A program made the position numbers and the translations under genes. A stretch of 64,000 bases of DNA from NCBI RefSeq assembly GCF_000741165.1, contig NZ_JGYN01000013.1, forward strand, positions 31,447 through 95,446, written 5' to 3'. Numbering within the stretch: position 1 is the stretch's first letter; each line of letters opens with the position of its first letter. The notes beneath the pieces are model-generated. The model saw only the letters and a list, made by a program, of their open reading frames with translations, made no database searches and was not told where the DNA came from. Below are positions 50,636 through 60,144 of the stretch, in pieces. The DNA is from Bifidobacterium biavatii DSM 23969. GTDB lineage: Bacteria > Actinomycetota > Actinomycetes > Actinomycetales > Bifidobacteriaceae.

Positions 50636-51217
50636 CTACTGAATGGACGCCTCCTGCCGCGCGACCTCGAGCGCCGCGTTGAACGCGTCCGTGGTCCAGC
50701 TGGCGCCGGCAACCGTGTCGACCTTGAGGTCCTTAAGCGGCTTGCCGTCGACCACGCCGTTGATCGCGTTCGCGAAATCGGTCTGGTGCTTCTTGGAGAT
50801 GCTGGTGAACGGATGGCCCACGATTTCGACGGTTTCGACGTTCTGGTCCTTGACGGTCACGTGCACGTCGATGGTGTCTTCGCCGATCGGCCCGTACTGG
50901 CCGTTGACGGAGTATGTGCCGTCCGCGTAGTTGCCGGTGTCCTTTTTGTCGGATTTGGTGCCGGTGTCGCGGCTGCCCGCGCCGGTCGACGACGAACCGG
51001 ACGACGAGCTGTCAGAACCGCTCGAATCGCTCGAATCAGAACCGGACGACTGCGACTGCTCCTCCTGCGACTGCTCGGTTTCGCCCGAATTGCCGGAGTA
51101 TTCGTCGTTCATCGGCGTGGCCTTCGGCTCGCCGCACCCGGCCAGCATCGCGCCAGCTACCACCAGTCCGGCCGCTGCCGCGACCACGGACTTCTTCAAC
51201 GTGTTCGTATCGCTCAT
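50636..51217 (-). CDS. FMN-binding-domain lipoprotein of the iron operon
   Basis: 193 residues: lipoprotein signal (VVAAAAGLVVAGAMLAGC), an acidic Ser/Asp/Glu linker (about 35-90), then FMN_bind with YADGTYSVNG, VEIVGHPFTSIS and the flavin-attachment-like motif GASWTTDAF. In related iron systems a redox protein of this type ends the operon and may reduce iron at the surface. It lies 14 bases after the ATPase gene. Confidence 0.88.
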   Translation of the reverse strand: MSDTNTLKKSVVAAAAGLVVAGAMLAGCGEPKATPMNDEYSGNSGETEQSQEEQSQSSGSDSSDSSGSDSSSSGSSSTGAGSRDTGTKSDKKDTGNYADGTYSVNGQYGPIGEDTIDVHVTVKDQNVETVEIVGHPFTSISKKHQTDFANAINGVVDGKPLKDLKVDTVAGASWTTDAFNAALEVARQEASIQ

Positions 51218-51231
51218 ACCAGCAACCTTAC

Positions 51232-52044
51232 CTACTCCGCGACTTCTTCCCCACCGGTTTTCGCAGCCTTGGTCGGGTCCGCGAAGCCGATGGCAGTCTC
51301 GCCGGTCTGTGCGCCCTCAACCTGAGCGCCCGTGGACGCCGGGCGTCCGCCCGCCGCCTCGTACGCTTCCTGTGCGTCTGAATCGTTCCACTTCTCGCCG
51401 ACGAGCACGCCGTGGTTGAGCATGATCTCACGCTCCGCACAGCTCGCCACCAAAGCATCATGGGTCACGACGATGATCGTCGTGCCCTGCTCGTGCAGCT
51501 GACGGAACAGGTCGAGCACGATCTTTTCGTTCTTTTCGTCGAGGTTGCCGGTCGGCTCGTCGGCGAGGATCAGCTTCGGATCGTTGATGAGCGCACGCGC
51601 GATGCACACGCGCTGCTGTTCGCCGCCGGACAGCTGGCTGGGCAGGTGGTGCGCGCGATCCTTGAGCCCTACGCGGTCCAGCGCCTCGAGCGCCTGCTTT
51701 TCGTCGACGACCGAATGGTAGTACTGCGCGACCATCACGTTTTCCACGGCGGTCAGGTGCGGCACGAGGTAGAACTTCTGGAACACGAGGCCGATCATGT
51801 TCTTGCGCACGTCCGCAAGCTGGCCGGCGTTGAGATCTTCGAGCTTGCGTCCTTCGAGCTTGACGGAGCCCTTCGACGGCGTGTCCATGCAGCCGATCAT
51901 GTTCATAAGCGTGGTCTTGCCGGAGCCGGACGAACCGACGATCGCCAGCCATTCGCCCTGCGGCACGGTCAGGTTGAGGTCGTCCACGGCGTGCAGGTCG
52001 CCGTAGATCTTAGAGATATGGTCGAGTTCAAGCAGCATATCCAT
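51232..52044 (-). CDS. ABC transporter ATP-binding protein (MacB/LolD type) of the iron operon
   Basis: 270 residues: Walker [10 protein letters not shown] (37-45), signature LSGGEQQRV, Walker [16 protein letters not shown], switch His in VVTHDALV. A ~45-residue Ala/Thr/Glu tail is extra. AAGGA 7 bases before the ATG. Energises the two permeases encoded directly before it in the operon. Confidence 0.93.
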   Translation of the reverse strand: MDMLLELDHISKIYGDLHAVDDLNLTVPQGEWLAIVGSSGSGKTTLMNMIGCMDTPSKGSVKLEGRKLEDLNAGQLADVRKNMIGLVFQKFYLVPHLTAVENVMVAQYYHSVVDEKQALEALDRVGLKDRAHHLPSQLSGGEQQRVCIARALINDPKLILADEPTGNLDEKNEKIVLDLFRQLHEQGTTIIVVTHDALVASCAEREIMLNHGVLVGEKWNDSDAQEAYEAAGGRPASTGAQVEGAQTGETAIGFADPTKAAKTGGEEVAE

Positions 52045-52102
52045 AGTGTTTCCTTACGTTATTCACCAGCGTTGTTCACGAAGCCGAACGATGACGTGTC
52101 AG

Positions 52103-53485
52103 TCATTCCTCGCGCAGCACGACGGCCGGGTCGATGCGCGTGGCGCGATGCACGGGCGGGATGGACGCGACGACCGCGACGAGCGCCGCGAGCAGCACGG
52201 ACGCGACGCCGAGTCCCCAGTTGAAGCCGATCGACCGTTCGAACACGGCCACGCACAGCCATTGCGCGAGCCCGTAGCCGACCGCGGTGCCGATCAGGCC
52301 GCCGATGAGGCCGTACATGGCCGATTCGACGTAGAATTCGACGCCGATCGCCGACGAGCTGGCGCCGAGTGCCTTGCGTAGGCCGATTTCGTTGCGTCGC
52401 TGCGAGACGATCGAGCTGATCGTGGTGCCGACGCCGACGAGCGTGAGCACGAGCACGACGAGCGAGACGATCCAGAACAGCGTTTGCAGCATGGTGATGA
52501 TGCGCGTGTCGGACGCGGTGATCTTGGTGACCTGCTGCGCTTTGACGTGCATGGACGTCATGTCGTTGATGCTTTGGACGAGCGCGTTGAGATCGTTCGC
52601 GCCGGCGGAGTATTCGATGACGTCGACGCCGCGCGTGACGCCGGTGAGCTTGTCGACGTCGGCGTTGGTCGCGTAGATGATGGAGTCCTCGCTACCGCCG
52701 GTGTCGACGATGCCGGCGACGCGGAATTCGGTGCCGGACGTGTCCATGATGTCGCTGGAGACGCGGCCGTCCTGCATGGGCTGGCCGGAGGACGACTGGC
52801 TATTGGACGTCCCGCTGGCGCTTGATGCGGAACCTTCTGACGCTCCCCCAGTCGGGCTTTGCCCGACAGCCCCCTCAGCCGAGGGGGCCGAGGAGGTGGT
52901 GTTCCCAGAGCCGTTGTCAGCGTCAGAGGTAGAACCGTCATTCCCCGATTGCGAGGTCGAACCCGAAGTAGAAGAGGAAGAGTTGTCGGAGGCGCGGTAG
53001 CCGATGGTGATGCGCGAGCCGACCTTGAGGCCGATCGCATCGGCGATGTCGCGGCCGATAAGCACCTTGCCGTCGGACGGCCACGAACCGTCGACCACCC
53101 AGTGATGGTTGAGGTTCTTCACCTGTGCGGCGTCCACGCCGGCCATCACGTACGGGGCGGCGTTCACGCGCACGTTCTCGTAGCGGTAGGTCGCGTGCTT
53201 TTCGGAGCCTTTCGCCGCGACCATTTCGGTGGTGTGGTCGACCATAGCGGAATCGATGCCGGCCTTGTCACCGGACGTCGTGGACGAGGTCGGCGTGACG
53301 ATCAGGTTCGCGCCGTACGCGCGCATCTCCTCGTTCATCTGCTGCGGCACGGCGATGCAGATCATCGCCAGGCAGAACAGCGTGGCCGCGCCGACCAGCG
53401 ACGCGACGACCGCCATCATCGCACGCGAGCGCCGCCGGAACACGGCGCTGAACAGCATGCGGAAGAACATCCCAGTATTCGTCAT
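52103..53485 (-). CDS. ABC permease (FtsX/MacB type) with repeat-derived insertion
   Basis: 460 residues: N-terminal helix (about 20-42), large external domain, three C-terminal helices (about 335-360, 390-412, 425-445). In the external domain an unusual low-complexity segment (about residues 167-240, with APSAEGAVGQSPTGGASEG) is encoded by a copy of the dispersed CCCCCTCAGCCGAGGGGG repeat (52835-52890) read in frame. AGGAG upstream of the ATG. Second permease of the iron operon. Confidence 0.88.
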   Translation of the reverse strand: MTNTGMFFRMLFSAVFRRRSRAMMAVVASLVGAATLFCLAMICIAVPQQMNEEMRAYGANLIVTPTSSTTSGDKAGIDSAMVDHTTEMVAAKGSEKHATYRYENVRVNAAPYVMAGVDAAQVKNLNHHWVVDGSWPSDGKVLIGRDIADAIGLKVGSRITIGYRASDNSSSSTSGSTSQSGNDGSTSDADNGSGNTTSSAPSAEGAVGQSPTGGASEGSASSASGTSNSQSSSGQPMQDGRVSSDIMDTSGTEFRVAGIVDTGGSEDSIIYATNADVDKLTGVTRGVDVIEYSAGANDLNALVQSINDMTSMHVKAQQVTKITASDTRIITMLQTLFWIVSLVVLVLTLVGVGTTISSIVSQRRNEIGLRKALGASSSAIGVEFYVESAMYGLIGGLIGTAVGYGLAQWLCVAVFERSIGFNWGLGVASVLLAALVAVVASIPPVHRATRIDPAVVLREE

Positions 53486-53667
53486 CTCACCACTCCTTTC
53501 TCGTCGTACCGATGCGTAACCCCGTCATTTCGACCGAGGCGACAGCCGAGCGGAGAAATCTTCTCTCGCTGATGAACGACTGCACACGGGACAGCATCGC
53601 GCGCGTCGCAGGGAAGAGATTTCTCGACTCCGCTCCGCTGCACTCGACATGACACTGTGCGGCAAAC
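53486..53667. repeat. Inverted pair of GTCATTTCGA-type dispersed repeats
   Basis: Bases 53524-53561 and, inverted, 53616-53653 share GTCATKTCGA..GCGGAG..GAGAAATCT. The pair would fold into a long hairpin between the two permease genes of one operon. Confidence 0.7.
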
Positions 53668-54975
53668 TCACCGGCCATGCAGCACCTCCGCGGGCTTGAG
53701 GCTCAGGATCGAGCGGATCGACGACGCGGACGCGAGCAGCACGGTGATCGCGAGCAGCACGAACACGAGCACGAACACCATCGGCCGCATCGTGATGCCC
53801 GAACCGAACACCACGTGCCCGATCAGCTGCGCCACGCCCGAACCGAGCCCAGCGCCAACGATCGCACCGAGCAGCGCGATCGCCGCCGTCTCGGCCATCA
53901 TCAGTCGCGACACGGCGCCGTCCGTCGCGCCGATCGCCTTGAGCAGCGCCAGCTCGGCCGAACGTTCGCCGATCGACGCGACCATCAGGTTCGCCACGGC
54001 CACGGCCGCCGCGATCAGGCTCAGAATCGTCATCAAAATCATCACGGCCTGCGTCTTCTGCAAGACGTTGCCCTGCAGCGCGGCGACCTGCCGTACCTGC
54101 TTGGCGACCGCGTCCGGGATCACCTCTTCGATCTGGTAGGCGATCGAACTCGGGTACGCGGTGCAGTACCACGTCTCCCAGTCGTCCTGGCTGAGTGCGG
54201 CCGGGTTCTGCGCGGCCTTGCGCGCGAGGTCGTTCTCCGGCGTGGTGAGCGCCTTCACCTCGATCTTGTCGGCCGCGTCGGGCAGGTCGGCGAGCACCTG
54301 CGCGACCGAACTCGACAGGTACAGCGAGCCGTTCTCGTCGTCGCCGGAATCGTACACGCCGACGATCTTGATCGCCTGCTCGTTGTGCTTGCCGGACGCC
54401 GTGGTCTTCTTGAGCGTCACTGTATCGCCGATCTTGACGCCGAGTTGGGATGCGAGCGTCGCGCCGATCATGCCCTGATCGGTGTCGTCCTTCGGCCACG
54501 CGCCGCTGATCTTCCACCACGAGCGCATGCCCTCGACGCCGACCACGGTCGTCTCGCCGGACGCGAGCTTGAGCTCCTTGTTGAACCACGTGCCCACGAG
54601 CGGCGCGTTCGTGCCGTTGACTTCGGCGTGCACGTTGAGCTGCGGCGCGAAGTTGGTGATGTTGAACGCCCAGAAGATCGTCTTGATCTTGGCCGCATCC
54701 GATTCCTTGAGAAACGCGGTCGGGTCGGCCTGCGCGGCCGCTCCCGTAAGCCCGGTCGTGTTGTACAGGTCGGAGACGACCGCGTCGGCCTTCGGCTGCA
54801 CGACGATGTTCGAGCCGTACGTCGACAGTTCGGCGTTGAGCTTGTCGCCGACGTCGAAGACGACGCCCAGCATCGAGACGCTGACCGTGGCCGACAAGCA
54901 CACGGTGAGCGCGATGAGCAGCCGCCTGCGCAGCTGGCGCGTGAACGACCGCGCGATCATTCGCAGAAAGAACAA
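53668..54975 (-). CDS. ABC permease (FtsX/MacB type) of the iron operon
   Basis: 435 residues with the same MacB layout: first helix (about 15-38), external domain with HAEVNGTNAPLVGTWFNKEL, and three C-terminal helices; ends SSIRSILSLKPAEVLHGR, the family's typical last helix. Start taken as TTG 54975, which has GGAGG 6 bases upstream; ATG 54960 is the alternative. A longer frame to 55071 is just read-through of the dispersed repeat. Works with the permease and ATPase downstream. Confidence 0.87.
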   Translation of the reverse strand: MFFLRMIARSFTRQLRRRLLIALTVCLSATVSVSMLGVVFDVGDKLNAELSTYGSNIVVQPKADAVVSDLYNTTGLTGAAAQADPTAFLKESDAAKIKTIFWAFNITNFAPQLNVHAEVNGTNAPLVGTWFNKELKLASGETTVVGVEGMRSWWKISGAWPKDDTDQGMIGATLASQLGVKIGDTVTLKKTTASGKHNEQAIKIVGVYDSGDDENGSLYLSSSVAQVLADLPDAADKIEVKALTTPENDLARKAAQNPAALSQDDWETWYCTAYPSSIAYQIEEVIPDAVAKQVRQVAALQGNVLQKTQAVMILMTILSLIAAAVAVANLMVASIGERSAELALLKAIGATDGAVSRLMMAETAAIALLGAIVGAGLGSGVAQLIGHVVFGSGITMRPMVFVLVFVLLAITVLLASASSIRSILSLKPAEVLHGR

Positions 54976-54998
54976 CGTGTTCCTCCTTTTTCGTATAT

Positions 54999-55141
54999 CC
55001 TTGGCCCCCTCGGCTGAGGGGGCTGTCAGCCGTAGGCTGACTGGGGGAGCGTCAGAAGCCAGACGTTCCAAAGCTTTGACTACCCCTCAGTCAGCTTCGC
55101 TGACAGCTCCCCTGACAAGGGGAGCCAAGAGGGGGGGGGGG
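54999..55141. repeat. Dispersed repeats and 11-bp G tract in the iron operon
   Basis: Two repeat pieces (GGCCCCCTCGGCTGAGGGGG at 55001 and CCCCTCAGTCAGCTTCGCTG at 55083) followed by eleven consecutive G (55131-55141), all between the DUF2318 gene and the next permease gene. Confidence 0.8.
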
Positions 55142-55154
55142 TAAAAGTGTGCCT

Positions 55155-56423
55155 TCACTGGAAGTGGGCGCTCAGCGCGTCCAGATCCGCAGTCTGAATG
55201 GTGATCTTGCCGTTGCCGGTCTTGTATGGGAACGGCACCGGGTTGCATCCGCCCTTGAAGCCGATGGTCGCCAGGTTGATCGCGACCTCGCACTTCTTGC
55301 AGATGATCTTGCCGTCCTTCTCGTAGTAGCCCGCGTCGCCGCAGTTGTCGCACGCGTCGAGGCCGATGCCGTACGCGCCGCCGTTCTTCTTGATGATGAT
55401 GAACCGCATCGACGTGCCGTCCTTCGCCTTGTATTCGAAGCGGTGCAAGTGCCCGTCCTCGACCTGGCTGAACGGGATCGTCGCGACGCCGTCCTTCAGC
55501 GAATACGCTTCCGGCGGCGAGAGCGTGACCTCTTGCTGGGTTGCGGCCACGCCGAACGTGAGCGTCGCGGCCACGCCGAGCGCCGCGATCACGCTCCACG
55601 CGGCGGCCGCGATCGCGCGCCGACGGAACGCCTTGTGCTTGCGCACGGTCGCCTCGTTCGGACCGGTCATCGGCATGCGGAATCCGGCGACGATCGACGC
55701 GACGGCCGGAATCAGGAACGTGAACGCCTGCGCCATGATCATGCCGCGATTGTTGTTGATCGACCATGCAAGCAGCACGAACTCGGTGTGGTTCATTGGG
55801 AATCCGCGCGCCTGCAGGATCTGCGCGAGTCCGGTCAGATGCTGCACGAACAGGATCGCCATGGTCAGCACGACGGCGACCGTGAACGCGAGCCGTACCG
55901 CAGTCGAACGCATCGTACGGAAGATCGCTGCGACGACGATCGACATCGCGAGTCCCAGCGCGAAGCCGAGCGCGCGCAGCAGCATCGCCGACGTGAAGAT
56001 CGGGTCTCCCGGCTCGACCCAGATCGTCAGCTGCAGGATGACATCAGGCAGCGCGTAGAACAGCGTGAGCGCGATGTCGAGCGCGGCGATCGCGTTCGCA
56101 ACGTGCATCCAGACCGCGTGTTGCTGCCAGTTCGCGGTGATCTTACGCGCGCAGACGACGACCGCGATCGCGAGCAGGTCGACGACGACCGCGACGCACA
56201 GCACCGGATAGTTGATGAACGTACGCTGGTTGATGACGGCCGACGCGCGCAGGGCCGCGAACACGATCGCCGCGACCGTGCCGACGATCAGGCCGCCCAG
56301 ACGCCAATGCGAGCTGATCGGCTTGTCGCGCCCCTCGCCGACCGTGAGCATCACGCTCAGGCACATCACGAGCAATGCGGGGGTCAGCGTCCCCGGCATC
56401 ACCGCCACGAATTGTTCAAGCAT
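55155..56423 (-). CDS. DUF2318 membrane protein of the iron operon
   Basis: 422 residues: about eight N-terminal membrane helices, then from ~300 the extracytoplasmic DUF2318 domain with paired cysteine motifs CDNC and CKKC and the ending GGCNPVPFPYKTGNGKI. DUF2318 proteins stand beside FTR1/P19 and ABC genes in FetMP-Fls-type iron uptake and are thought to move electrons or iron across the membrane. ATG 56423 has AAAGGA 8 bases upstream. Confidence 0.9.
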   Translation of the reverse strand: MLEQFVAVMPGTLTPALLVMCLSVMLTVGEGRDKPISSHWRLGGLIVGTVAAIVFAALRASAVINQRTFINYPVLCVAVVVDLLAIAVVVCARKITANWQQHAVWMHVANAIAALDIALTLFYALPDVILQLTIWVEPGDPIFTSAMLLRALGFALGLAMSIVVAAIFRTMRSTAVRLAFTVAVVLTMAILFVQHLTGLAQILQARGFPMNHTEFVLLAWSINNNRGMIMAQAFTFLIPAVASIVAGFRMPMTGPNEATVRKHKAFRRRAIAAAAWSVIAALGVAATLTFGVAATQQEVTLSPPEAYSLKDGVATIPFSQVEDGHLHRFEYKAKDGTSMRFIIIKKNGGAYGIGLDACDNCGDAGYYEKDGKIICKKCEVAINLATIGFKGGCNPVPFPYKTGNGKITIQTADLDALSAHFQ

Positions 56424-56836
56424 TCGCGTCCTTTCTCCGTATTCATCCCTCGGCTCACTCTGATGGGACATTGCCGTTAAGCAAACAGCGGAGCTGTTTG
56501 TAGGCAATGTGCGAGCTGACCAGCGAGCCAGACAACTGCGCGCGTAGCGCGTCCTTAATTGCAGGACGAGCTGTCAGCCGCAGGGCTGACTGAGGGAGAG
56601 ACCAATGGTTATGCGTCTAAAACCAACATAAGCCCCCTCGGAGTCGAGGGGGCTCTGTTCGGTTTGTTCTTCACCACAATGGAATCAGCGATACTGCCGG
56701 CAGATTCGGACGTTCGCTGTCGCGAACGCGTTGTTGCTGGCTCGCTATCGCTCGCCCTCGCCTACAAACAGCCCACTGGGCTGTTTGCTTCACGGCTCGG
56801 CCACTCCGTCGTGGTAACGAAAACCTTCGGTTTTCA
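56424..56836. other. Repeat-filled gap between P19 and DUF2318 genes
   Basis: No gene. About 56468-56600 matches 59941-60065 (GCAAACAGC..GAGCTGTTTG and TAATTGCAGGACGAGCTGTCA). 56634-56655 is another CCCCCTCGG/CCGAGGGGG hairpin. 56735-56800 is an inverted partial copy of the first repeat. Confidence 0.6.
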
Positions 56837-57535
56837 TTACCACTGACGAGGAGTGTAATCCCAGTTGTCGAAGGTGACTTCGATCGGCTCGGTCCAGAAG
56901 CGGCCCTTGACGCCGGTCTCCGGGTCGACGTGCAGCATCCAGCCCTTGGCGGCCGGGGATTCGATCGAGAGCTTGAGCTGGTAGGTGCCGGCCTTGTCGA
57001 GCTTGACGTTGGCGCCGTAGTGCGGGCCGTCGGAGGCGTTCATCTGCATGAAGGTACCGGAGGTGGCCTTGCCGCCCTCGACCTCCTTGCCGGTGGACTT
57101 GTCGATGATCGTGTAGTTCACAGTCAGGTCCGGCACGAAGTCGCCCTTGCCGTAGCCAAGCTCGGTGCCCTTCTCGTTGGCGTGGATGTCGGCTTCGAGG
57201 TGGAAGGAGGCGTCCGCGGCCTTGAGGCCGGAGGAGGCCGGTTCCATGTCGATCGGCTGGAAGTACACGGCGCCGACGGTCAGCGGGCCGTTGTCCTGAT
57301 CCTGCTCTTCGGCGGTGCCGGACGGGCCGACCGGGACTTCCTCGAAGCCGGTGCCGGCGTCGGAGGAGCTGGAGTCGTCGGACTTGGTGTCGTCCGACTT
57401 GGTGGTGTCGGAGGTGGAGGTGTCCGACTTGGTGTTGCTGTTCGACGCGGTGGTGGAACCGCAGGCGGCCAGCGAGAAGGCCATCGAACCGGCGAGCAGC
57501 ACGCCCAGCAGGGCGGCGATCTTCTTGTTCTTCAT
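56837..57535 (-). CDS. P19/FetP-like iron-binding lipoprotein
   Basis: 232 residues: lipoprotein signal (LLGVLLAGSMAFSLAAC), acidic Ser/Asp/Thr linker (about 25-60), then the P19 Ig-like domain with FQPIDMEPASSG, FHLEADIHANEKG and YGKGDFVPDL; the Met and Asp/His residues are the expected metal ligands. Partners FTR1 permease in ferrous iron uptake. Lies ~60 bases after the FTR1 gene with a good AAGGAAGAG site. Confidence 0.9.
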   Translation of the reverse strand: MKNKKIAALLGVLLAGSMAFSLAACGSTTASNSNTKSDTSTSDTTKSDDTKSDDSSSSDAGTGFEEVPVGPSGTAEEQDQDNGPLTVGAVYFQPIDMEPASSGLKAADASFHLEADIHANEKGTELGYGKGDFVPDLTVNYTIIDKSTGKEVEGGKATSGTFMQMNASDGPHYGANVKLDKAGTYQLKLSIESPAAKGWMLHVDPETGVKGRFWTEPIEVTFDNWDYTPRQW

Positions 57536-57597
57536 ATTTCTCTTCCTTTGTTGTTGGATGAAATTTTGGGGAAAATCTTGGGGTTTCGGGTCAATCG

Positions 57598-59547
57598 TCA
57601 GTTGACCGCCGCGGTCGTCACGACAGCGGAGGCGGCGGTCGACGCGTCATCGTCCGGATCATCGGACTTTCCGGACTTGCCAGCCTTGCCGGAACCACCA
57701 GCAGCCAGCTCGGCCTTGGCCTTGCGCTGCTTGACGAAACCGACCACGAACAGCGCGATCACCGCGATGGCCGCGATCACCTGCGCCACGATGCACTCGA
57801 CGTACGGGTAGAAGCCGAGCCAGTCGTTCGTCGGCACGCCCTGCAGGTAGTTGGCCGGCAGCGCGTCGCCCTCGATCAACGCGTGCACGCCGCCGCCCGC
57901 GAAGACGACCACGAGCACCGACATCAGAATCGACGTGACGAGGAAGAACGGGCCGATCGGAATCTTCACCGACGTGAACCGGATGACGAGGAAGATGATC
58001 ACGAGCACCACGGCCGCGGCGATGCCGCCCGTCCACATGCCCTTCGTATCCTGACTCATCGAGTAGATCGACTGGTAGAAGATCACGGTTTCGGCGCCTT
58101 CACGGAACACGGCGAGGAAACTCAGCATCGCGAGCGACATGACCGTGCCGAACGCGACGTGGTCGCCCGCCTCGACCTGCGCGGAGACGGACTTGACGGC
58201 CGCCTCGGTCTTGTTCTTGATATACCGGTTCCACGCCTCGACACTCGACTTATTGAGCATCCAGTTGCTGGTCCACAGCAGCATGCACATGGCGATCAGC
58301 GCGCACACGCCTTCCATGATCTCCTGGATCGGGCCGGAGCCGCCGAACGCCAGCACGAAGATCACCGCGACCAGACCCGCGCCCGCAAGGCCGGCGAGCA
58401 CGCCGAGGTAGATCCACTTGGTGAAGCGCTTGTTGCCGGACTTGACGAGGTACGCGACCACGGCCGCGACCACGAGCAGCGCCTCGAGGCCCTCGCGGAT
58501 GAGGATCAGGAACGCCTGACCGACCGCGCTGGTGATGAACTTCGTGAAGCCGCCTTCCTTGTCGGCCGCGCCGCCGTCGAGGATGCCCGCATCCTTGACC
58601 AGCATGGCCTTGAGATCGTCGACGAGCTTCTTCGTGCTCTTGAGATCCGCGCCCGTGTTCATCGACTTGCGGCACATCTTGAACTGGTATTCGACCTGCG
58701 AGACGCGGTTGCCGCTGATCGCGTTCATCACGTTCTTTTCGAAGCCGAGCTTCTCGTAGTACTGGTAGTACGCGTTGTTCACGAGCGTGGCGCCCTTGGC
58801 CGCGTCACCCGCCGCATACGCTTTGTACGCGTTGTCGAGGATCGGGGTCATTTCGTTGGCCACGTCGGTCCACGAACGGTTGCCCTTGCCCGGGTTCTTC
58901 TTCTTTTTGGCGTCGAGTTCCTTGCGCTCCTTGGCGATCTGCGCCTGCAGGTCCTCGGAGTACTTCTTCGGGTTGGCAAGGCTAGTGTTCGCGTCGAGCT
59001 GCTGCGCGGTCGCGTTCAGGTCACTGACCAGATCGGCGATCTTCTGCTTGAGCTGATCGTCGTTGCCGCCCGTGTACGAGAGGTTCTGGATGTCCTGGAA
59101 CGCCTGCTGCTGGCTGGCCTGCTTGTCGGAGCTGACCGAGTCGCGCACGACAGCGGTGAAGTTGGACGCGATATAGATCGTGTTGTACGCGGCCATGAAC
59201 TTGGACGTCGATCCGGCCGTATTGCCGGACGTGTATTCCTTGAGTCCGTCCTGCAGCTGATCGTCGATAGCCTTGGCGACGGCCGTCCAAGTGTCATAGT
59301 CGACACTGCTGCTATCGTCGGCGAACGCGACGCCGGCCGTCGGCAGGATCACGGAAACCGGGGCGGCCGTCCCGTCATTCGAGGTCGTCAGCGGCGCGAC
59401 GGCGAGCGCCAGCATGGTCACGAACGCGGCGACGAACGCGATCACGGCGACCGTTATCTTGGTCGTCATCGCGGTCATTGCCGTGCGCGCGACCGACTTG
59501 CTGGCCACGGGCTCCGTGGCAGCGGTCATCATGGCACGATTCGACAT
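57598..59547 (-). CDS. FTR1-family iron permease with extracytoplasmic domain
   Basis: 649 residues. N-terminal anchor (about 30-55), a ~290-residue helical external domain (EfeO-like role, residues 75-340), then seven membrane helices with the two iron-binding REGxE motifs: REGLEALL near 350 and REGAETVIF near 480. A charged Ala/Ser/Asp tail ends the protein. This matches FetM/EfeU-type permeases and heads the operon FTR1-P19-DUF2318-permease-permease-ATPase-FMN_bind, like the bifidobacterial genes described as bfeUO-sifABCDE. A Fur/DtxR site was not identified. Confidence 0.92.
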   Translation of the reverse strand: MSNRAMMTAATEPVASKSVARTAMTAMTTKITVAVIAFVAAFVTMLALAVAPLTTSNDGTAAPVSVILPTAGVAFADDSSSVDYDTWTAVAKAIDDQLQDGLKEYTSGNTAGSTSKFMAAYNTIYIASNFTAVVRDSVSSDKQASQQQAFQDIQNLSYTGGNDDQLKQKIADLVSDLNATAQQLDANTSLANPKKYSEDLQAQIAKERKELDAKKKKNPGKGNRSWTDVANEMTPILDNAYKAYAAGDAAKGATLVNNAYYQYYEKLGFEKNVMNAISGNRVSQVEYQFKMCRKSMNTGADLKSTKKLVDDLKAMLVKDAGILDGGAADKEGGFTKFITSAVGQAFLILIREGLEALLVVAAVVAYLVKSGNKRFTKWIYLGVLAGLAGAGLVAVIFVLAFGGSGPIQEIMEGVCALIAMCMLLWTSNWMLNKSSVEAWNRYIKNKTEAAVKSVSAQVEAGDHVAFGTVMSLAMLSFLAVFREGAETVIFYQSIYSMSQDTKGMWTGGIAAAVVLVIIFLVIRFTSVKIPIGPFFLVTSILMSVLVVVFAGGGVHALIEGDALPANYLQGVPTNDWLGFYPYVECIVAQVIAAIAVIALFVVGFVKQRKAKAELAAGGSGKAGKSGKSDDPDDDASTAASAVVTTAAVN

Positions 59548-60144
59548 TCCTGAAGCTTCCTCTCATATGCGCATGCGGGCTTTTCGCCCACCGCGCAATA
59601 ACCTACGAGGAAACTTCCGGAAAAAACAGTCTTGATTTTTTGGGGCGTTTGCGGTAGTGCCGCGTTTATGGCGGAATATCAACGCCGTTTATATCGAAAA
59701 TCCCCCCTACTCCGTCTCACCATCCGATATTCCGCCGCAGCGCTTCTCCGCAACACGCCGGATCATCACTATGTTCGCGCGATTACGAACAGGCCGCGAA
59801 CATAGTGATGTTCCCACCCCGCTTATCGTCACTCTGTGCGCGCCCATATCGCGATCGCGCGCACATGGTGACGGTACAGGCTGGTACTCCGTCGGGCTTA
59901 AACCGCGGCGTTCCTATTTTCTCGGCTCCCCTTGCCAGGACGTTGCCGTGAAGCAAACAGCAGAGCTGTTTGCAGGCAACGTGCGAGCCGTCAGGCGAGC
60001 CAGTGCAACGCGGGCGCAGCCCGTCCATAATTGCAGGACGAGCTGTCACGCAGTGACTGAGGGGTAGTCAGAACCCGTCACATTAAGTCCGACAAAATAC
60101 TAGTGACGGTGCAGGCTAGTGACGGTACAGGCAGCCGAACAGGC
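59548..60144. repeat. Repeat-rich region with two long hairpins upstream of the iron operon
   Basis: No gene. A perfect 16-bp stem (CATCACTATGTTCGCG and its complement, 59764-59810) is followed by a 14-bp near-perfect stem (59828-59872). Then the GCAAACAGC/TAATTGCAGGACGAG repeat (about 59941-60060, related to 56468-56600), the AGTCAGAACCC end shared with base ~180, and tandem CTAGTGACGGTRCAGG words (60103, 60118). Confidence 0.75.

Noticed and set aside
54976..55071. Longer start for the iron-operon permease
   Set aside because: The extra codons read through the dispersed repeat; TTG 54975 has GGAGG at the right distance.
57883..59553. A 556-codon plus-strand frame over the FTR1 gene
   Set aside because: Shadow rich in Asp, His and Arg; the opposite strand encodes a clear FTR1 permease with both REGxE motifs.
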